64,000 nt of DNA from Thermodesulfobacteriota bacterium (GCA_028278625.1 JANQDY010000229.1:1-64000), one strand, 5' to 3'. Positions 44,492 to 54,148 are shown, counted from the stretch's first letter. Translations and numbers: made by a program. Notes: generated by a model not told the origin, from the sequence alone.

Positions 44492-45761
44492 GTGGCAAAG
44501 GGGGCTTAGCGGGAGTAAAACAGCGGCCAAAATGAGCCGAAAGGCCCTAACCTATCTGGTTCGAAAGCCTTTTCTGAAGGAAGAGGAAAAAAAGGCGGAA
44601 AAAAAGGCCCTGAACCGGGAAAATGCCGCCGTGCTGTTTGAAGGCCTGAGCCTGCTCAAGGGAACCGCCTTGAAAATCGCCCAGATGCTGAGCATGGAAA
44701 TGGAGATCTTCCCCCCTGAACTCACCAAAGAGCTTCAGAAATCCTACCATCAGGTCCCACCCATCAACCGGGCCCTGGTCCGAAAAATTGTCCATAGCGC
44801 ATTGGGAGAAGCACCCGAAGAGGTATTCACCACCTTTGAATCGACCGCTTTCGCAGCCGCCAGCCTGGGACAAGTACACCGGGCCAGCACCCGGGAAGGC
44901 ATCCAACTGGCTGTAAAAATACAATATCCGGGCATTCGAGAGACCATTCACAATGATGTTCAAATGCTGCGGACCCTGTGGCGGGCAATGCCCGATTACC
45001 GGACCGTTTTGCCGGCCATTTTGGAGATTGAAACGCGGCTCCTGGAAGAAACCGATTATCACCTGGAGCTTCAAAACATGACCTTTTTTGGGACACAATT
45101 GCGCATGGATCGGATCGCTGTGCCAAAGCCCTTTGAACGCTTCAGCACTGAAACGGTTCTCACGGCCCAATACATGGAGGGCATGACCCTCAATCAATGG
45201 TTGAAAACCAATCCGGATCTTAAAAAATCGGCGAAGGTGGCCCAAACGCTTCAGGACCTTTTCATTTTCGGACTATACCGAATGAAGCGCATTCATGCGG
45301 ACCCCAATCCGGGAAACTTTCTCATCAGCCCGGACGGACGCATTGGGTTGGTGGATTTCGGGTGTGTCAAGCGGTTTGATCCTCATTTTGTGGATCTCTA
45401 CGGTGAACTGCCGCGCACCGCCCTTTGCGGGGACAAAAACGATTATGTGCGCCTCCTGAGAGCGCTCAAACTCGCGGGACCATCCCTCAACCCGGAGATT
45501 CTGGATCGCATGTATCGAATATTTCACGAGATCGGTCAGTGGCTGGGAAAGCTTTACCAGGATGAATATTTTGATTTCAAAAAACATCCCGATTTCATTG
45601 TCGCCGGAAAAAAACTGATGCATCAGGCCTTTGAGCTGAGAAGGCACGCCGACCTGAACACCAATTTCATCTTTCTTCATCGAACCCGGTATGGCCTTTT
45701 GCGGCTGTTCGAACAGATGGGCGCCAGGGTCTGCTTTCGAAACCCTTATGAACATTTTTGA
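44457..45761 (+). CDS. ABC1/UbiB-family atypical kinase
   Basis: A 434-residue UbiB/ADCK-type protein. Seen: the N-terminal KxGQ-like segment as LKIAQMLSME (Gly replaced by Ala), the Ala-rich nucleotide loop AAASLGQVHRA, the catalytic HADPNPGNFLI and the metal-binding VDFGCVKRF. Relatives support isoprenoid-quinone or lipid biosynthesis, apparently as ATPases that handle membrane lipids. Here it is next to a UbiD-type decarboxylase, which makes a link to an aromatic or isoprenoid substrate plausible. Starts at GTG 44457 or ATG 44466, overlapping the TetR gene. Confidence 0.9.
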   Translation: MIAMTQNIPKSKWQRGLSGSKTAAKMSRKALTYLVRKPFLKEEEKKAEKKALNRENAAVLFEGLSLLKGTALKIAQMLSMEMEIFPPELTKELQKSYHQVPPINRALVRKIVHSALGEAPEEVFTTFESTAFAAASLGQVHRASTREGIQLAVKIQYPGIRETIHNDVQMLRTLWRAMPDYRTVLPAILEIETRLLEETDYHLELQNMTFFGTQLRMDRIAVPKPFERFSTETVLTAQYMEGMTLNQWLKTNPDLKKSAKVAQTLQDLFIFGLYRMKRIHADPNPGNFLISPDGRIGLVDFGCVKRFDPHFVDLYGELPRTALCGDKNDYVRLLRALKLAGPSLNPEILDRMYRIFHEIGQWLGKLYQDEYFDFKKHPDFIVAGKKLMHQAFELRRHADLNTNFIFLHRTRYGLLRLFEQMGARVCFRNPYEHF

Positions 45762-45810
45762 ACAATGAGCAGCCCTTTTTGGGCTGGATCTGGAGTGGAA
45801 GGAGATCGTT

Positions 45811-46329
45811 ATGGAGATAAAAAAAAACTGGAAAACCATTCGGAAAACTGTAATTAATGCTCTGAAGACCAACCGTTTCTGCGCCATTGCAACGGTCAAC
45901 CCGGACGGCAGCCCCCGCATTTCCCCCATTGGGTCTCTCATTTTGGGAGCGCCTGGAAAAGCTCTCTATTTTGAGCGGTTTCCCAAAGATATGCGGCGAA
46001 ACCTGGAACGGGACCCACGTATCTGTATTCTGGCAGTGACCGGCGGAATGGGCTACTGGTTGAAATCTTTGTACCGCGGTCGTTTCGATTCCCATCCAGG
46101 ATTGCGGCTCATCGGTCGTGCCGGAACCCGGAGAGAAGCCACAGCGAATGAGAAAGCACAATGGCAAAAACGGGTGCGGCCCTTTCGTAAGCTGAAGGGG
46201 TACCAACTTCTGTGGAAGGATATGCCGCATGTCCGTGAGTTGACCTTTGAAACGGTGGAGCCCTTGAGGTTGGGCCCCATGGGCCGGGGCCTGTGGGACG
46301 ACCGTTTTGCCCAAAACCCGAATTCGTGA
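45811..46329 (+). CDS. pyridoxamine 5'-phosphate oxidase-fold (flavin split-barrel) protein
   Basis: A 172-residue split-barrel protein. The pattern NRFCAIATVNPDGSPRISPIG at the N-terminus is typical of FMN- or F420-binding members that reduce small organic molecules. The PdxH residues for PLP synthesis cannot be confirmed. A possible cofactor link exists with the neighbouring UbiD-type enzyme, which needs prenylated FMN, but this is inference. GGAGATCGTT precedes the ATG; a CAGCCC/GGGCTG hairpin lies between it and the ABC1-kinase gene. Confidence 0.8.
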   Translation: MEIKKNWKTIRKTVINALKTNRFCAIATVNPDGSPRISPIGSLILGAPGKALYFERFPKDMRRNLERDPRICILAVTGGMGYWLKSLYRGRFDSHPGLRLIGRAGTRREATANEKAQWQKRVRPFRKLKGYQLLWKDMPHVRELTFETVEPLRLGPMGRGLWDDRFAQNPNS

Positions 46330-46400
46330 ATCAATGCCGCTGACAACTAATCGGAACGCCAACAAGTTTCAGGTTTGACTGCTTTAGAGAGAGGTTTTGC

Positions 46401-48326
46401 GTGGTGTATCAATCAATGATGGAATGTATCGATGACCTGAAGAAGACCGGGCAACTTTTGGTCATCCGGGAAGAAGTCGATCCATATTTGGAAATGGCCG
46501 CCATCCATCGTCAAGTGAACCGGGAAAAGGGTCCGGCCATTTTCTTTGAGAATATCAAAGGCTCCAACTTCCCCGGGGCCTCCAATATTTTTGGATCAAT
46601 GAAGCGAATGGCGTTTCTTTTCCGAAAATCGCTAAGGCCTTTGGAGGTTCTGTTGGAAGCCTGGAGCAATCCCGTCCCTTTGCTGCGCCAACCCAGCAAA
46701 TTGCTTGCGCTTCCCGGAACCGCCTTCTACGCCCTGCCCAGACACATTCCCTCCGGCCTTCCTCATTCGGTTCCTTTGAGTGACGTAACGGGAGGCATGA
46801 AACCCGGTTGGAAAAACAAGATTCCCGTATTGGAATGTGAATGCCGTATCCAGGACCTTCCCCAGATTCATTCTTGGCCTTTGGAAGGAGGGAGTTTTAT
46901 CACCCTGCCCCAGGTCTGCTCTCGACCACCAACGGATAAGCCGGGTATCCTGCAATCCAATTTGGGCATGTACAGGGTGCAATTGTCCGGCAATGAATAT
47001 GTTCCTGATCGTGAGGTGGGTTTGCACTATCAGATTCACCGGGGGATCGGAATTCATCATACGCTGGCAATAGAATCGGGAAAAGCGCTCAAGGTCAGTG
47101 TTTTTGTGGGCGGCCCTCCGGCCCACACCGTCGCAGCCATGATGCCTCTGCCCGAAGGCCTGAGCGAACTTACTTTTGCCGGGATGCTCGCCGCCAGGCG
47201 TTTCCGTTACACATTGATTGATGGCTGGGTCATTTCCGCCGATGCTGATTTCTGTATTCTGGGGACGGTCGGTCAGGAGACCAAACCGGAAGGCCCGTTT
47301 GGCGATCATTTGGGGTATTACTCCTTGGAACATCCGTTTCCATACATGAAAGTTGAAAAAGTCTTTCATCGTAAAAGCGCGGTCTGGCCTTTTACCGTTG
47401 TGGGGAGACCGCCCCAGGAGGACAGTACCTTCGGCAAATTTGTCCACCGATTGACGGGCAATATCCTTCCCACCCAGGTGAAGGGAGTTCGTGAAGTTCA
47501 TGCAGTGGATGCCGCAGGCGTCCACAGTCTGCTGTTGGCCATCGGTTCCGAGCGATATGTTCCCTACGAAACAAGAGAGCCTCGGGAAATACTGACCCAA
47601 GCCAACGCGCTCCTTGGCTTTAATCAAGTGTCTTTGGCCAAGTATTTGTTTATCTGTGCGGCCCAAGATAACCGGGAGCTGGTCGCCTCTGATGTCAGGG
47701 CCTATTTCCAACATATTCTGGAAAGGGTTAATTGGCGTGAAAACCTTCATTTCCAGACGAATACCACCATGGACACCCTCGATTACACCGGCCACGGTCT
47801 TCATAAGGGCTCTAAACTCGTTATCGCCGTGGCGGGTGAAAAACAGCATGAACTTTGTGATCAGTTACCTCAAGGATTCACTCTTCCTTCCGGTTACGGG
47901 AATCCAAGGGTGGTCCTTCCCGGCATCGTTGTGGTTGACGCCCCCTCCTACACATTGGAGAAAAGAGGCGTCCATTATGGTTCCAGGGAAGACCGATCGG
48001 AAGAGGTGGAAAAGTTCTGCAACCAGATGGACACCTTGAATCCCAAGCTGTTTTCACAACAGGGACTCGCCTGGATCGTTTTGGTGGATGACAGCGATTT
48101 TTGCGCGAAAGATCTGGACAATTTCCTTTGGGTTTGTTTTCTTCGTTCCAATCCGAGTGAAGATACCTACGGTGTTCAAGCATTCTGGAAAGCGAAGCAT
48201 TGGGGCTGCCATGAATCCTTGGTAACGGACGCAAGGCGGAAACCCCATCATGCCACCCCCATGGAAGAAGACCACGAGGTGGAGCGAAGCGCTGCCGAGA
48301 AACTGAAAAGAGCAATGTGTGCGTAA
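46401..48326 (+). CDS. UbiD-family decarboxylase
   Basis: Prenylated-FMN-dependent (de)carboxylase family, 641 residues, longer than E. coli UbiD (about 497). The N-terminal VIREEVDPYLEMAAIHRQ, the central GMYRVQL plus HHxxxH-like IHRGIGIHH, and the conserved KPEGPFGDHLGYYS with its Glu are clear. Acts on aromatic or alpha,beta-unsaturated acids. UbiX, which makes the cofactor, is not in the window. Translation starts at a GTG. It sits between the split-barrel and SRPBCC genes in the TetR-led cluster. Confidence 0.92.
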   Translation: MVYQSMMECIDDLKKTGQLLVIREEVDPYLEMAAIHRQVNREKGPAIFFENIKGSNFPGASNIFGSMKRMAFLFRKSLRPLEVLLEAWSNPVPLLRQPSKLLALPGTAFYALPRHIPSGLPHSVPLSDVTGGMKPGWKNKIPVLECECRIQDLPQIHSWPLEGGSFITLPQVCSRPPTDKPGILQSNLGMYRVQLSGNEYVPDREVGLHYQIHRGIGIHHTLAIESGKALKVSVFVGGPPAHTVAAMMPLPEGLSELTFAGMLAARRFRYTLIDGWVISADADFCILGTVGQETKPEGPFGDHLGYYSLEHPFPYMKVEKVFHRKSAVWPFTVVGRPPQEDSTFGKFVHRLTGNILPTQVKGVREVHAVDAAGVHSLLLAIGSERYVPYETREPREILTQANALLGFNQVSLAKYLFICAAQDNRELVASDVRAYFQHILERVNWRENLHFQTNTTMDTLDYTGHGLHKGSKLVIAVAGEKQHELCDQLPQGFTLPSGYGNPRVVLPGIVVVDAPSYTLEKRGVHYGSREDRSEEVEKFCNQMDTLNPKLFSQQGLAWIVLVDDSDFCAKDLDNFLWVCFLRSNPSEDTYGVQAFWKAKHWGCHESLVTDARRKPHHATPMEEDHEVERSAAEKLKRAMCA

Positions 48327-48337
48327 AGGGAACGAGC

Positions 48338-48868
48338 ATGAGTCTGGCGCATTCATGGGGTATTCAAAGGGATGAAAGAAACATTCTCTTGCCTTGTGAC
48401 GAAGCCGAGGATGAGTTTGATTCGAAATGCACGTTCTATAGAGCCATCACTATTGAAGCCACGGCGGAAGAGATATTTCTGTGGCTTTGCCAGTTACGAT
48501 TCTCCTCTTGCAGTTATAATCTGCTCGGAAGATCGAAAAAAAACGCCCTAAAAACAACACTGCACAATCAACCTGAACTCGAAATCAATCAGACGGTAAT
48601 GGATATTTTCCGGTTGGTAAGCTTTGAAAAAAGCCGTCAAATCACATTGTCCATAAAACCCGACGCCGGGTATCCGCTAAAGCGCCTGATCGTCAGTTAC
48701 GTGATCATAGAACGGGAAGCAAACCGCTGCCGTTTGATCTGCAAAGCAAATATGAAATACAAAAAGGGCCTTTTGGGGTTTTTCGCCAGAAGACTTCTTC
48801 CTTGGGGAGATTTGATCATGATGCGCAAACAGATGTTGAACATCAAACGGTTTGCGGAAGAACAATAA
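48338..48868 (+). CDS. SRPBCC/START-like lipid-binding-fold protein
   Basis: A 176-residue soluble protein. The pattern of a strand ending FYRAITIEATAEEIFLWLCQLR followed by further strands and a long C-terminal helix fits the polyketide-cyclase/START (SRPBCC) fold, which encloses a hydrophobic ligand. Identity is low and no catalytic residue is known. The ATG at 48338 has AAGGGAA upstream and lies 11 bases after the UbiD stop; an earlier in-frame start at 48317 would overlap ubiD. Last gene of the cluster. Confidence 0.68.
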   Translation: MSLAHSWGIQRDERNILLPCDEAEDEFDSKCTFYRAITIEATAEEIFLWLCQLRFSSCSYNLLGRSKKNALKTTLHNQPELEINQTVMDIFRLVSFEKSRQITLSIKPDAGYPLKRLIVSYVIIEREANRCRLICKANMKYKKGLLGFFARRLLPWGDLIMMRKQMLNIKRFAEEQ

Positions 48869-48903
48869 TCAATATCGTGGCTAACGCGAAGAGTAAAGGG
48901 TCG

Positions 48904-49923
48904 CTATTTCATCTTCAGAAGAGCTTCATAGGCGGCTTTGATTTCAACAAACCGCCGACTCTCCCCTCCCCTGTCGGGATGGGTTTTCTTGGCCAGTCTT
49001 CTGTAGCACCGAATCAGCATTTCCCGATCCATCTTCTTGAATTCCTCGGGAGTGATCTCCAGCATTTCACAGGCGGATCGGTGAGAGGTGGAAAAACGCG
49101 TCTTGCTCTTCGGTTTGTGATAGAATTGATGCTTCCACATGAATTCTCTCACCGTCTCATTCCAGAACGTACCCGGAATAAAATCGTTATCAAAATAGAG
49201 AATCAGGTATTTGATCAGATAGGGGTGCAACCATTGATGGTCATGAGGAGGAATCCCTTGGAAGAACCGCTCATCACGATTCAAGTTGCAGATGGCATCC
49301 ATGAAAAACCCGTCCACTTTTTCCGGCTCGAGACTGGAGGGATGGTTTCGGGTGAGCATGTGCCTGAAATGGTTCTGCAGATGAAAAGCCGTATAGACAT
49401 AAACCCGCCGCTCGTGAGGTTTCAGGGCCAATTCCATCCTGTCCATCATGGCTTCGATTTCATCCCTGCTTTTTTCTGACAGGATTTGAAGGAATTTCCA
49501 TGGTCTGCGATCCAGATCCCCCATCTGGACACGGCCGAAGCGAAGATAGTGAAGCCTGCGCTTATCAAAGGAATGGAGCCTTTTCTGGCGGCTTAAAACC
49601 TCCTCAGATGATAGAGACTGCCATGGTCTGCGCGGTTTTCCGGGGCGTTCAAACTGCTCCACGATCCGACGAATATGCGGATCAACAAAGGGCATGAAAA
49701 GCTTTTCCAATTCATCTTCCGAAAACCTCTCTGCCCTCTTTTGAACCCTTTCCAGAAAAGACTCCTTTACATGAAAACTGTTGCCCCCCGGATATTCGAT
49801 GTAAATTCCTGGATCGGATCCCAGGTCCATCAGCGGTCGATGCTTCCAGCATTCCCCTTGATAGCAGGATTCGGAAAGGATGTAATGGTATCGGCCCTTG
49901 GTGTATAGACGTCTTAAGTACAA
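48904..49923 (-). CDS. J-domain protein with C-terminal DnaJ domain
   Basis: A 339-residue protein whose last 65 residues are a J domain with the essential His-Pro-Asp (KKTHPDRGG) and helices typical of DnaK partners. The J domain is at the C-terminus rather than the N-terminus. The first 260 residues are basic and helical with no recognised domain. It probably recruits DnaK to a specific client. Translation begins at a TTG with AAGGAGG nine bases upstream. Monocistronic. Confidence 0.87.
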   Translation of the reverse strand: MYLRRLYTKGRYHYILSESCYQGECWKHRPLMDLGSDPGIYIEYPGGNSFHVKESFLERVQKRAERFSEDELEKLFMPFVDPHIRRIVEQFERPGKPRRPWQSLSSEEVLSRQKRLHSFDKRRLHYLRFGRVQMGDLDRRPWKFLQILSEKSRDEIEAMMDRMELALKPHERRVYVYTAFHLQNHFRHMLTRNHPSSLEPEKVDGFFMDAICNLNRDERFFQGIPPHDHQWLHPYLIKYLILYFDNDFIPGTFWNETVREFMWKHQFYHKPKSKTRFSTSHRSACEMLEITPEEFKKMDREMLIRCYRRLAKKTHPDRGGESRRFVEIKAAYEALLKMK

Positions 49924-50063
49924 TTTGGGCGCCTCCTTGTTTTCCGGTTAAGGTACGGCCCCCAGGCCCTTTTGTCAAATTCCGCCCCCTTAGTCCCACA
50001 CGTGAGGGCTTCGGGTTGAAAAATGGAAGGCTTTCCGCTACATTCATTCAAAAGGGGGCTCTT

Positions 50064-51365
50064 ATGACCATGAGACGTCTGTTTTCAGCAATCGCTTTGT
50101 TGGGCATTTTTCTTTTTTGCCAGTTTCAGTCTTGGGCGGTATTTGCTGACCCGCCGGTAACCGAAATCGTTTTTCTCACCTGGAAACCGAATCAGCCCGA
50201 CGTCTGGAATGAATTGATGGATCATTTCCACAAGGCGCATCCCCACATAAAAGTAAAACGCCAGGTGGGTCCCCATTCCTCCACCGAGTATCACGCCATT
50301 GTGACGCAACGGCTCAAGAACCGGGACGCCTCGGTGGATGTTTTTCTGATGGATGTGGTGTGGCCCCCGGAATTCGCAAATGCGGGATGGGCCCTTGATC
50401 TAACCTCCCGGTTCCCCCCATCGGAACAACGGGAATTCCTCAAGGGCCCCGTTTCCGCGGGAACATACCGGGACAGGGTATATGGGGTTCCGCTCTATAT
50501 GGCGGCAGGACTCTTCTACTACCGAAAAGACCTGCTGGATAAGCATCAATTCGGGCCGCCCGCCACCTGGAAGGAGATGATCGCTCAGGGAAATGAGATC
50601 CTGAATGACCCAAAAGCTGCGGGAATGAATATCTATTCGGGCCAGTTCAAGCAGTACGAAGGGCTCGTCTGCAACATGCTCGAGTTTATTCGGTCCAATG
50701 GCGGCCGAATCATCGATCTAAAAACAGGCCGCGTCCTCATTGATCAGCCGGCAGCAATCGACGCAGTGGCCTTCGTTCGGGACCAAATTATCGGGACGGC
50801 GGCCCCGCGAGGTGTTCTCACTTATGAAGAGCCGGAATCATTAAGCCTTTTTACCCAAGGCAAAACCGTTTTTCATCGAAACTGGCCCTATGCGTGGGCG
50901 GTTATCAACGATCCCGACAAATCGAGGATTTCCGGAAAAGTGGGTGTGGGGGTTCTCCCTGCCTTTGAAGGACACCAGCACGCAGCCACCCTGGGCGGAT
51001 GGCACTTCGGTATCAATGCCTTTTCAAAGCACCAGGAAGCGGCATGGCAGTTCGTTCGCTTCATGACTTCAAAAGAGAGCCAGAAGATGCTGGCGCTGAA
51101 AGCGGGACTTGCGCCCACGCGGAAATCCGTTTACGAGGATCCGGTAATTCGAGACAAAATGCCCCACCTGATTGCCTTTTTGCCCTCTTTTGAAAAAGCT
51201 GCAAGCCGGCCCCAGTCACCCCTGTATCCCATGCTCAGCCAGGAACTTCAGCGTTTTTTCAGTACCGTCATCATGAACGGGAATGTGCCCCTTGAACCTG
51301 CTGCCCAAGCCGCTTCAAAGAGGCTTTACAGATTCATGGAACTGGAAAAAAAGATCGCCAGATGA
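50064..51365 (+). CDS. ABC transporter sugar-type substrate-binding protein
   Basis: Periplasmic binding protein of the MalE/UgpB class (433 residues). Signal peptide (RRLFSAIALLGIFLFCQF, cleavage near VFADP) and the family features FLTWKPNQPD, DVFLMDVVWPPEFA and GVPLYMAAGLFYYRKDLL are seen. It supplies a carbohydrate-like ligand to the two permeases that follow; the ligand itself is unknown. The ATG at 50064 has AAGGGGG upstream. Its stop overlaps the next gene. Confidence 0.92.
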   Translation: MTMRRLFSAIALLGIFLFCQFQSWAVFADPPVTEIVFLTWKPNQPDVWNELMDHFHKAHPHIKVKRQVGPHSSTEYHAIVTQRLKNRDASVDVFLMDVVWPPEFANAGWALDLTSRFPPSEQREFLKGPVSAGTYRDRVYGVPLYMAAGLFYYRKDLLDKHQFGPPATWKEMIAQGNEILNDPKAAGMNIYSGQFKQYEGLVCNMLEFIRSNGGRIIDLKTGRVLIDQPAAIDAVAFVRDQIIGTAAPRGVLTYEEPESLSLFTQGKTVFHRNWPYAWAVINDPDKSRISGKVGVGVLPAFEGHQHAATLGGWHFGINAFSKHQEAAWQFVRFMTSKESQKMLALKAGLAPTRKSVYEDPVIRDKMPHLIAFLPSFEKAASRPQSPLYPMLSQELQRFFSTVIMNGNVPLEPAAQAASKRLYRFMELEKKIAR

Positions 51366-52246
51366 TTCAGAAAAATCGTTTTTTCCTACTGCTGCTCATT
51401 CCCGCCGCTGCCCTCATGACCTTGTTTATTGCGGTTCCCGTGGGCCAGTCCCTGGTGCTGAGCTTTCACCGCGTTATCAGCGGACTTCCCCAACTGGGGG
51501 AGACCATGGTGGGTTTTGAAAACTACCGAAACCTCTTCTACGATGATATTGCCCGCCACTCTCTCTGGATAACGGTGGTCTTCGTGGCCGTCAGCACATT
51601 TTTCGAGCTTTTGATCGGTCTTTTTCTGGCCATGCTCATGCACCGGCGCTTTTTTCTGAGGGGCGGTTTGCGGGCGGCCGTACTGATCCCCTGGGCCATC
51701 CCAACGGTGGTGGCGGCCCAGATGTGGCGTTTCCTGCTAAATGATGCGTATGGTATGATGAACTACCTGATTTTCGGAGTGAAAACCAGTAACTATATAC
51801 CGTGGCTGGCATATCCGGGGACTGCATTGGGCGCCGTCATTCTGGCCGATATCTGGAAAACCTCGTCCTTTGCGGCACTGCTGATCCTGGCCGGGCTTCA
51901 GGTCATACCACGGGAGATCTACCAGGCAGGCCGGGTTGACGGGGCCGAAGGATGGCGTCGTTTTCGTTATATCACCTGGCCCCTCATCCGTCCCGCGGTC
52001 CTCATAGCGCTCTTGTTTCGAACCATCGACGCTTTCAGGGTCTTTGATCTGGCCTACGTCTTGACCCAGGGCGGCCCGGCTGACGCCACCAATGTATTGC
52101 AGCTTTACGGATACAAGAAAATGTTTGTGGAGGGATGGATGGGATACGGTTCCGCCATTTCCGTATGTATTTTTGTCATGGCCCTCGTTCTTGCGGTGGC
52201 TTATGTTCGGACAGCCGGCCGCAGGCTACTGGAGGCGCGGGTGTGA
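51362..52246 (+). CDS. ABC transporter permease (MalF/UgpA type)
   Basis: Inner-membrane permease of 294 residues with six hydrophobic segments. The ATPase-coupling EAA loop is visible as REIYQAGRVDGAEGWRRFRYITWPLIRP. Its ATG overlaps the binding-protein stop (ATGA), and its end overlaps the second permease start (GTGTGA), so the four-gene unit is tightly coupled. Confidence 0.93.
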   Translation: MIQKNRFFLLLLIPAAALMTLFIAVPVGQSLVLSFHRVISGLPQLGETMVGFENYRNLFYDDIARHSLWITVVFVAVSTFFELLIGLFLAMLMHRRFFLRGGLRAAVLIPWAIPTVVAAQMWRFLLNDAYGMMNYLIFGVKTSNYIPWLAYPGTALGAVILADIWKTSSFAALLILAGLQVIPREIYQAGRVDGAEGWRRFRYITWPLIRPAVLIALLFRTIDAFRVFDLAYVLTQGGPADATNVLQLYGYKKMFVEGWMGYGSAISVCIFVMALVLAVAYVRTAGRRLLEARV

Positions 52247-53070
52247 TTGGGAATATTGTCAGAAAAGGCCTTTTCTGGATGGCCGTTTTATGGGCAGCCG
52301 CTTTTTCCCTTGGGCCCTTCATTTTCTTCGTGCTCTCCGCATTCAAAACGGAAACGCAGATCACCGCCATTCCACCCAATTGGTTCCCCCCGCTTTCCTT
52401 TGCTTCCTTTGAATCCGCCCTCTTCAAGCATCACCTTATTCATTATCTCATTAACTCTCTGATTGTGGCGGGCAGCAGCACCCTGGTGACCCTGTCCGTG
52501 GGCGCACTGGCCGGTTATGCGCTGGCGAGGCTCCCAAGACGCCTCGCAGGCTTCCTGCTCATGGTGATACTTGCCTGTGCCATGTTTCCACAAATCACCA
52601 TTGCAGGTCCCATTTGGCGCTTTCTTCGCGCAGTGGGCTGGCTGAATCAGTATCAAGGGCTTATCCTTCCCTATGTAGCCCTTACCCTTCCTTTAACCGT
52701 TTGGATTTTAGCCCTTTTCTTTCGGGAGATCCCTGAAGAACTGGAGCGGGCGGCCCTGGTGGATGGCTGTACGCGACCAGGGGTCCTTTTCCGAATCATC
52801 CTGCCCCTGTCTTTGCCCGGGCTGTTTACCGCGGGTATTCTGGCGTTCATTTACGCATGGAACGAGTTCTTCCTGGCACTTCTGATAATGACGGATCCCC
52901 AAAAACAGACCATGCCGGTGGGAATTGCCCTTTTCCAGGGAGAATATGCCATTCCATGGGGTGAAATCGCTGCGGCATCCTTACTGACAACCCTGCCGTT
53001 GATTCTGCTCGTGCTCTTCTTTCAACGACGAATCGTAGCCGGATTGTCAGCCGGCGCCGTCAAAGGATGA
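52243..53070 (+). CDS. ABC transporter permease (MalG/UgpE type)
   Basis: Second membrane subunit, 275 residues, six transmembrane segments and an EAA loop EIPEELERAALVDGCTRPG. The GTG at 52243 with GGAGG upstream is the right start, since the open frame continues upstream to 52135 only inside the first permease. It pairs with the preceding permease to form the channel. Confidence 0.92.
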   Translation: MIGNIVRKGLFWMAVLWAAAFSLGPFIFFVLSAFKTETQITAIPPNWFPPLSFASFESALFKHHLIHYLINSLIVAGSSTLVTLSVGALAGYALARLPRRLAGFLLMVILACAMFPQITIAGPIWRFLRAVGWLNQYQGLILPYVALTLPLTVWILALFFREIPEELERAALVDGCTRPGVLFRIILPLSLPGLFTAGILAFIYAWNEFFLALLIMTDPQKQTMPVGIALFQGEYAIPWGEIAAASLLTTLPLILLVLFFQRRIVAGLSAGAVKG

Positions 53071-53074
53071 CCAT

Positions 53075-54148
53075 ATGGCATCACTTGAACTCATCGGCAT
53101 CAATAAGCGTTTCGCGGAGACAGTGGCGGCATCCGATATCCACCTGAAGGTGGAAAGCGGCGAATTCTGCGTGCTTCTGGGGCCTTCCGGATGTGGAAAA
53201 AGCACGTTGCTTCAAATCATCGCAGGCCTCATTTTGCAGGACAGCGGATCAGTGGTGATCGGAGGGGAGTGCGTCGACAAGAAAAGCCCTCGGGACCGGG
53301 ATGTGGCCATGGTTTTCCAGAGTTATGCCCTTTATCCCCATATGACGGTGGCCGAAAATCTCGGTTTTGCGCTTCGTATGCGTGGCATGAGGAAAGACCA
53401 AATCAAAGAAAGGGTCGCGGAGACGGCCCGGCTTCTGGCCATCGACCCGCTGCTTAATCGCAAACCGAGAGCCCTTTCCGGGGGGCAGCGCCAGCGCGTC
53501 GCCATGGGAAGGGCCCTGGTACGGCGGGCCAGCGTTTTTCTCCTGGACGAACCTTTAAGCAATCTGGATGCACAGCTTCGAACCCGGGTAAGAATGGAGC
53601 TTCAGAACCTCCATCAGAAACATGAAGGCACTTTTGTCCACGTGACCCACGACCAGGTGGAAGCCATGAGCTTGGGCGACCGGGTGGCGGTCATGAAAGA
53701 AGGGTGCATTCACCAGAGGGGAACACCCGATGAGATCTACAACGAACCGGCCGATACCTTTGTGGCCACGTTTGTGGGAACCCCCGTCATGAACCTTCAT
53801 AGGGGGATTTTTGCGAAAGAGGACGGACGGCCGGTCTTTCAGTCTCGAAATTTTTCACTGGCCCTGAGAGCCTTTCCCGACAACTGGAAGGACCGGGAAG
53901 TGGAGATCGGATTTCGGCCGGAAGACACGGAAATCGGCAGCGGATCCGAAGCCTCTATTTCAGCCAGGGTCCATTTGGTCAGCAACGTGGGTGCCGAAAA
54001 ACATGTCCACGTGCGGGTGGGCGACGCAAACATGACCTTACGGGGTGAAAAAACAGATGTGCTTGAAACTGGCACGAAGATTCGGTTTTCCATCCGCCGT
54101 CATGGGCTTCATGTATTCAGCCAGGGAAAACGGATCGGCGGTCTTTAA
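53075..54148 (+). CDS. ABC transporter ATP-binding protein (MalK/UgpC type)
   Basis: The ATPase of the importer, 357 residues. Walker A GPSGCGKST at 36-44, the ABC signature LSGGQRQRVAMGRALVR, Walker B VFLLDEPLSNLDAQLR and the switch His in VTHDQVEAMSLGD are intact. The C-terminal TOBE-type regulatory domain follows from about residue 235. It starts five bases after the second permease. The module is complete, so a functional importer is expected. Confidence 0.95.
   Translation: MASLELIGINKRFAETVAASDIHLKVESGEFCVLLGPSGCGKSTLLQIIAGLILQDSGSVVIGGECVDKKSPRDRDVAMVFQSYALYPHMTVAENLGFALRMRGMRKDQIKERVAETARLLAIDPLLNRKPRALSGGQRQRVAMGRALVRRASVFLLDEPLSNLDAQLRTRVRMELQNLHQKHEGTFVHVTHDQVEAMSLGDRVAVMKEGCIHQRGTPDEIYNEPADTFVATFVGTPVMNLHRGIFAKEDGRPVFQSRNFSLALRAFPDNWKDREVEIGFRPEDTEIGSGSEASISARVHLVSNVGAEKHVHVRVGDANMTLRGEKTDVLETGTKIRFSIRRHGLHVFSQGKRIGGL

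Noticed and set aside
46632..47849. Minus-strand open frame of 405 codons opposite the UbiD gene
   Set aside because: Antisense shadow; the UbiD motifs fix the coding strand.
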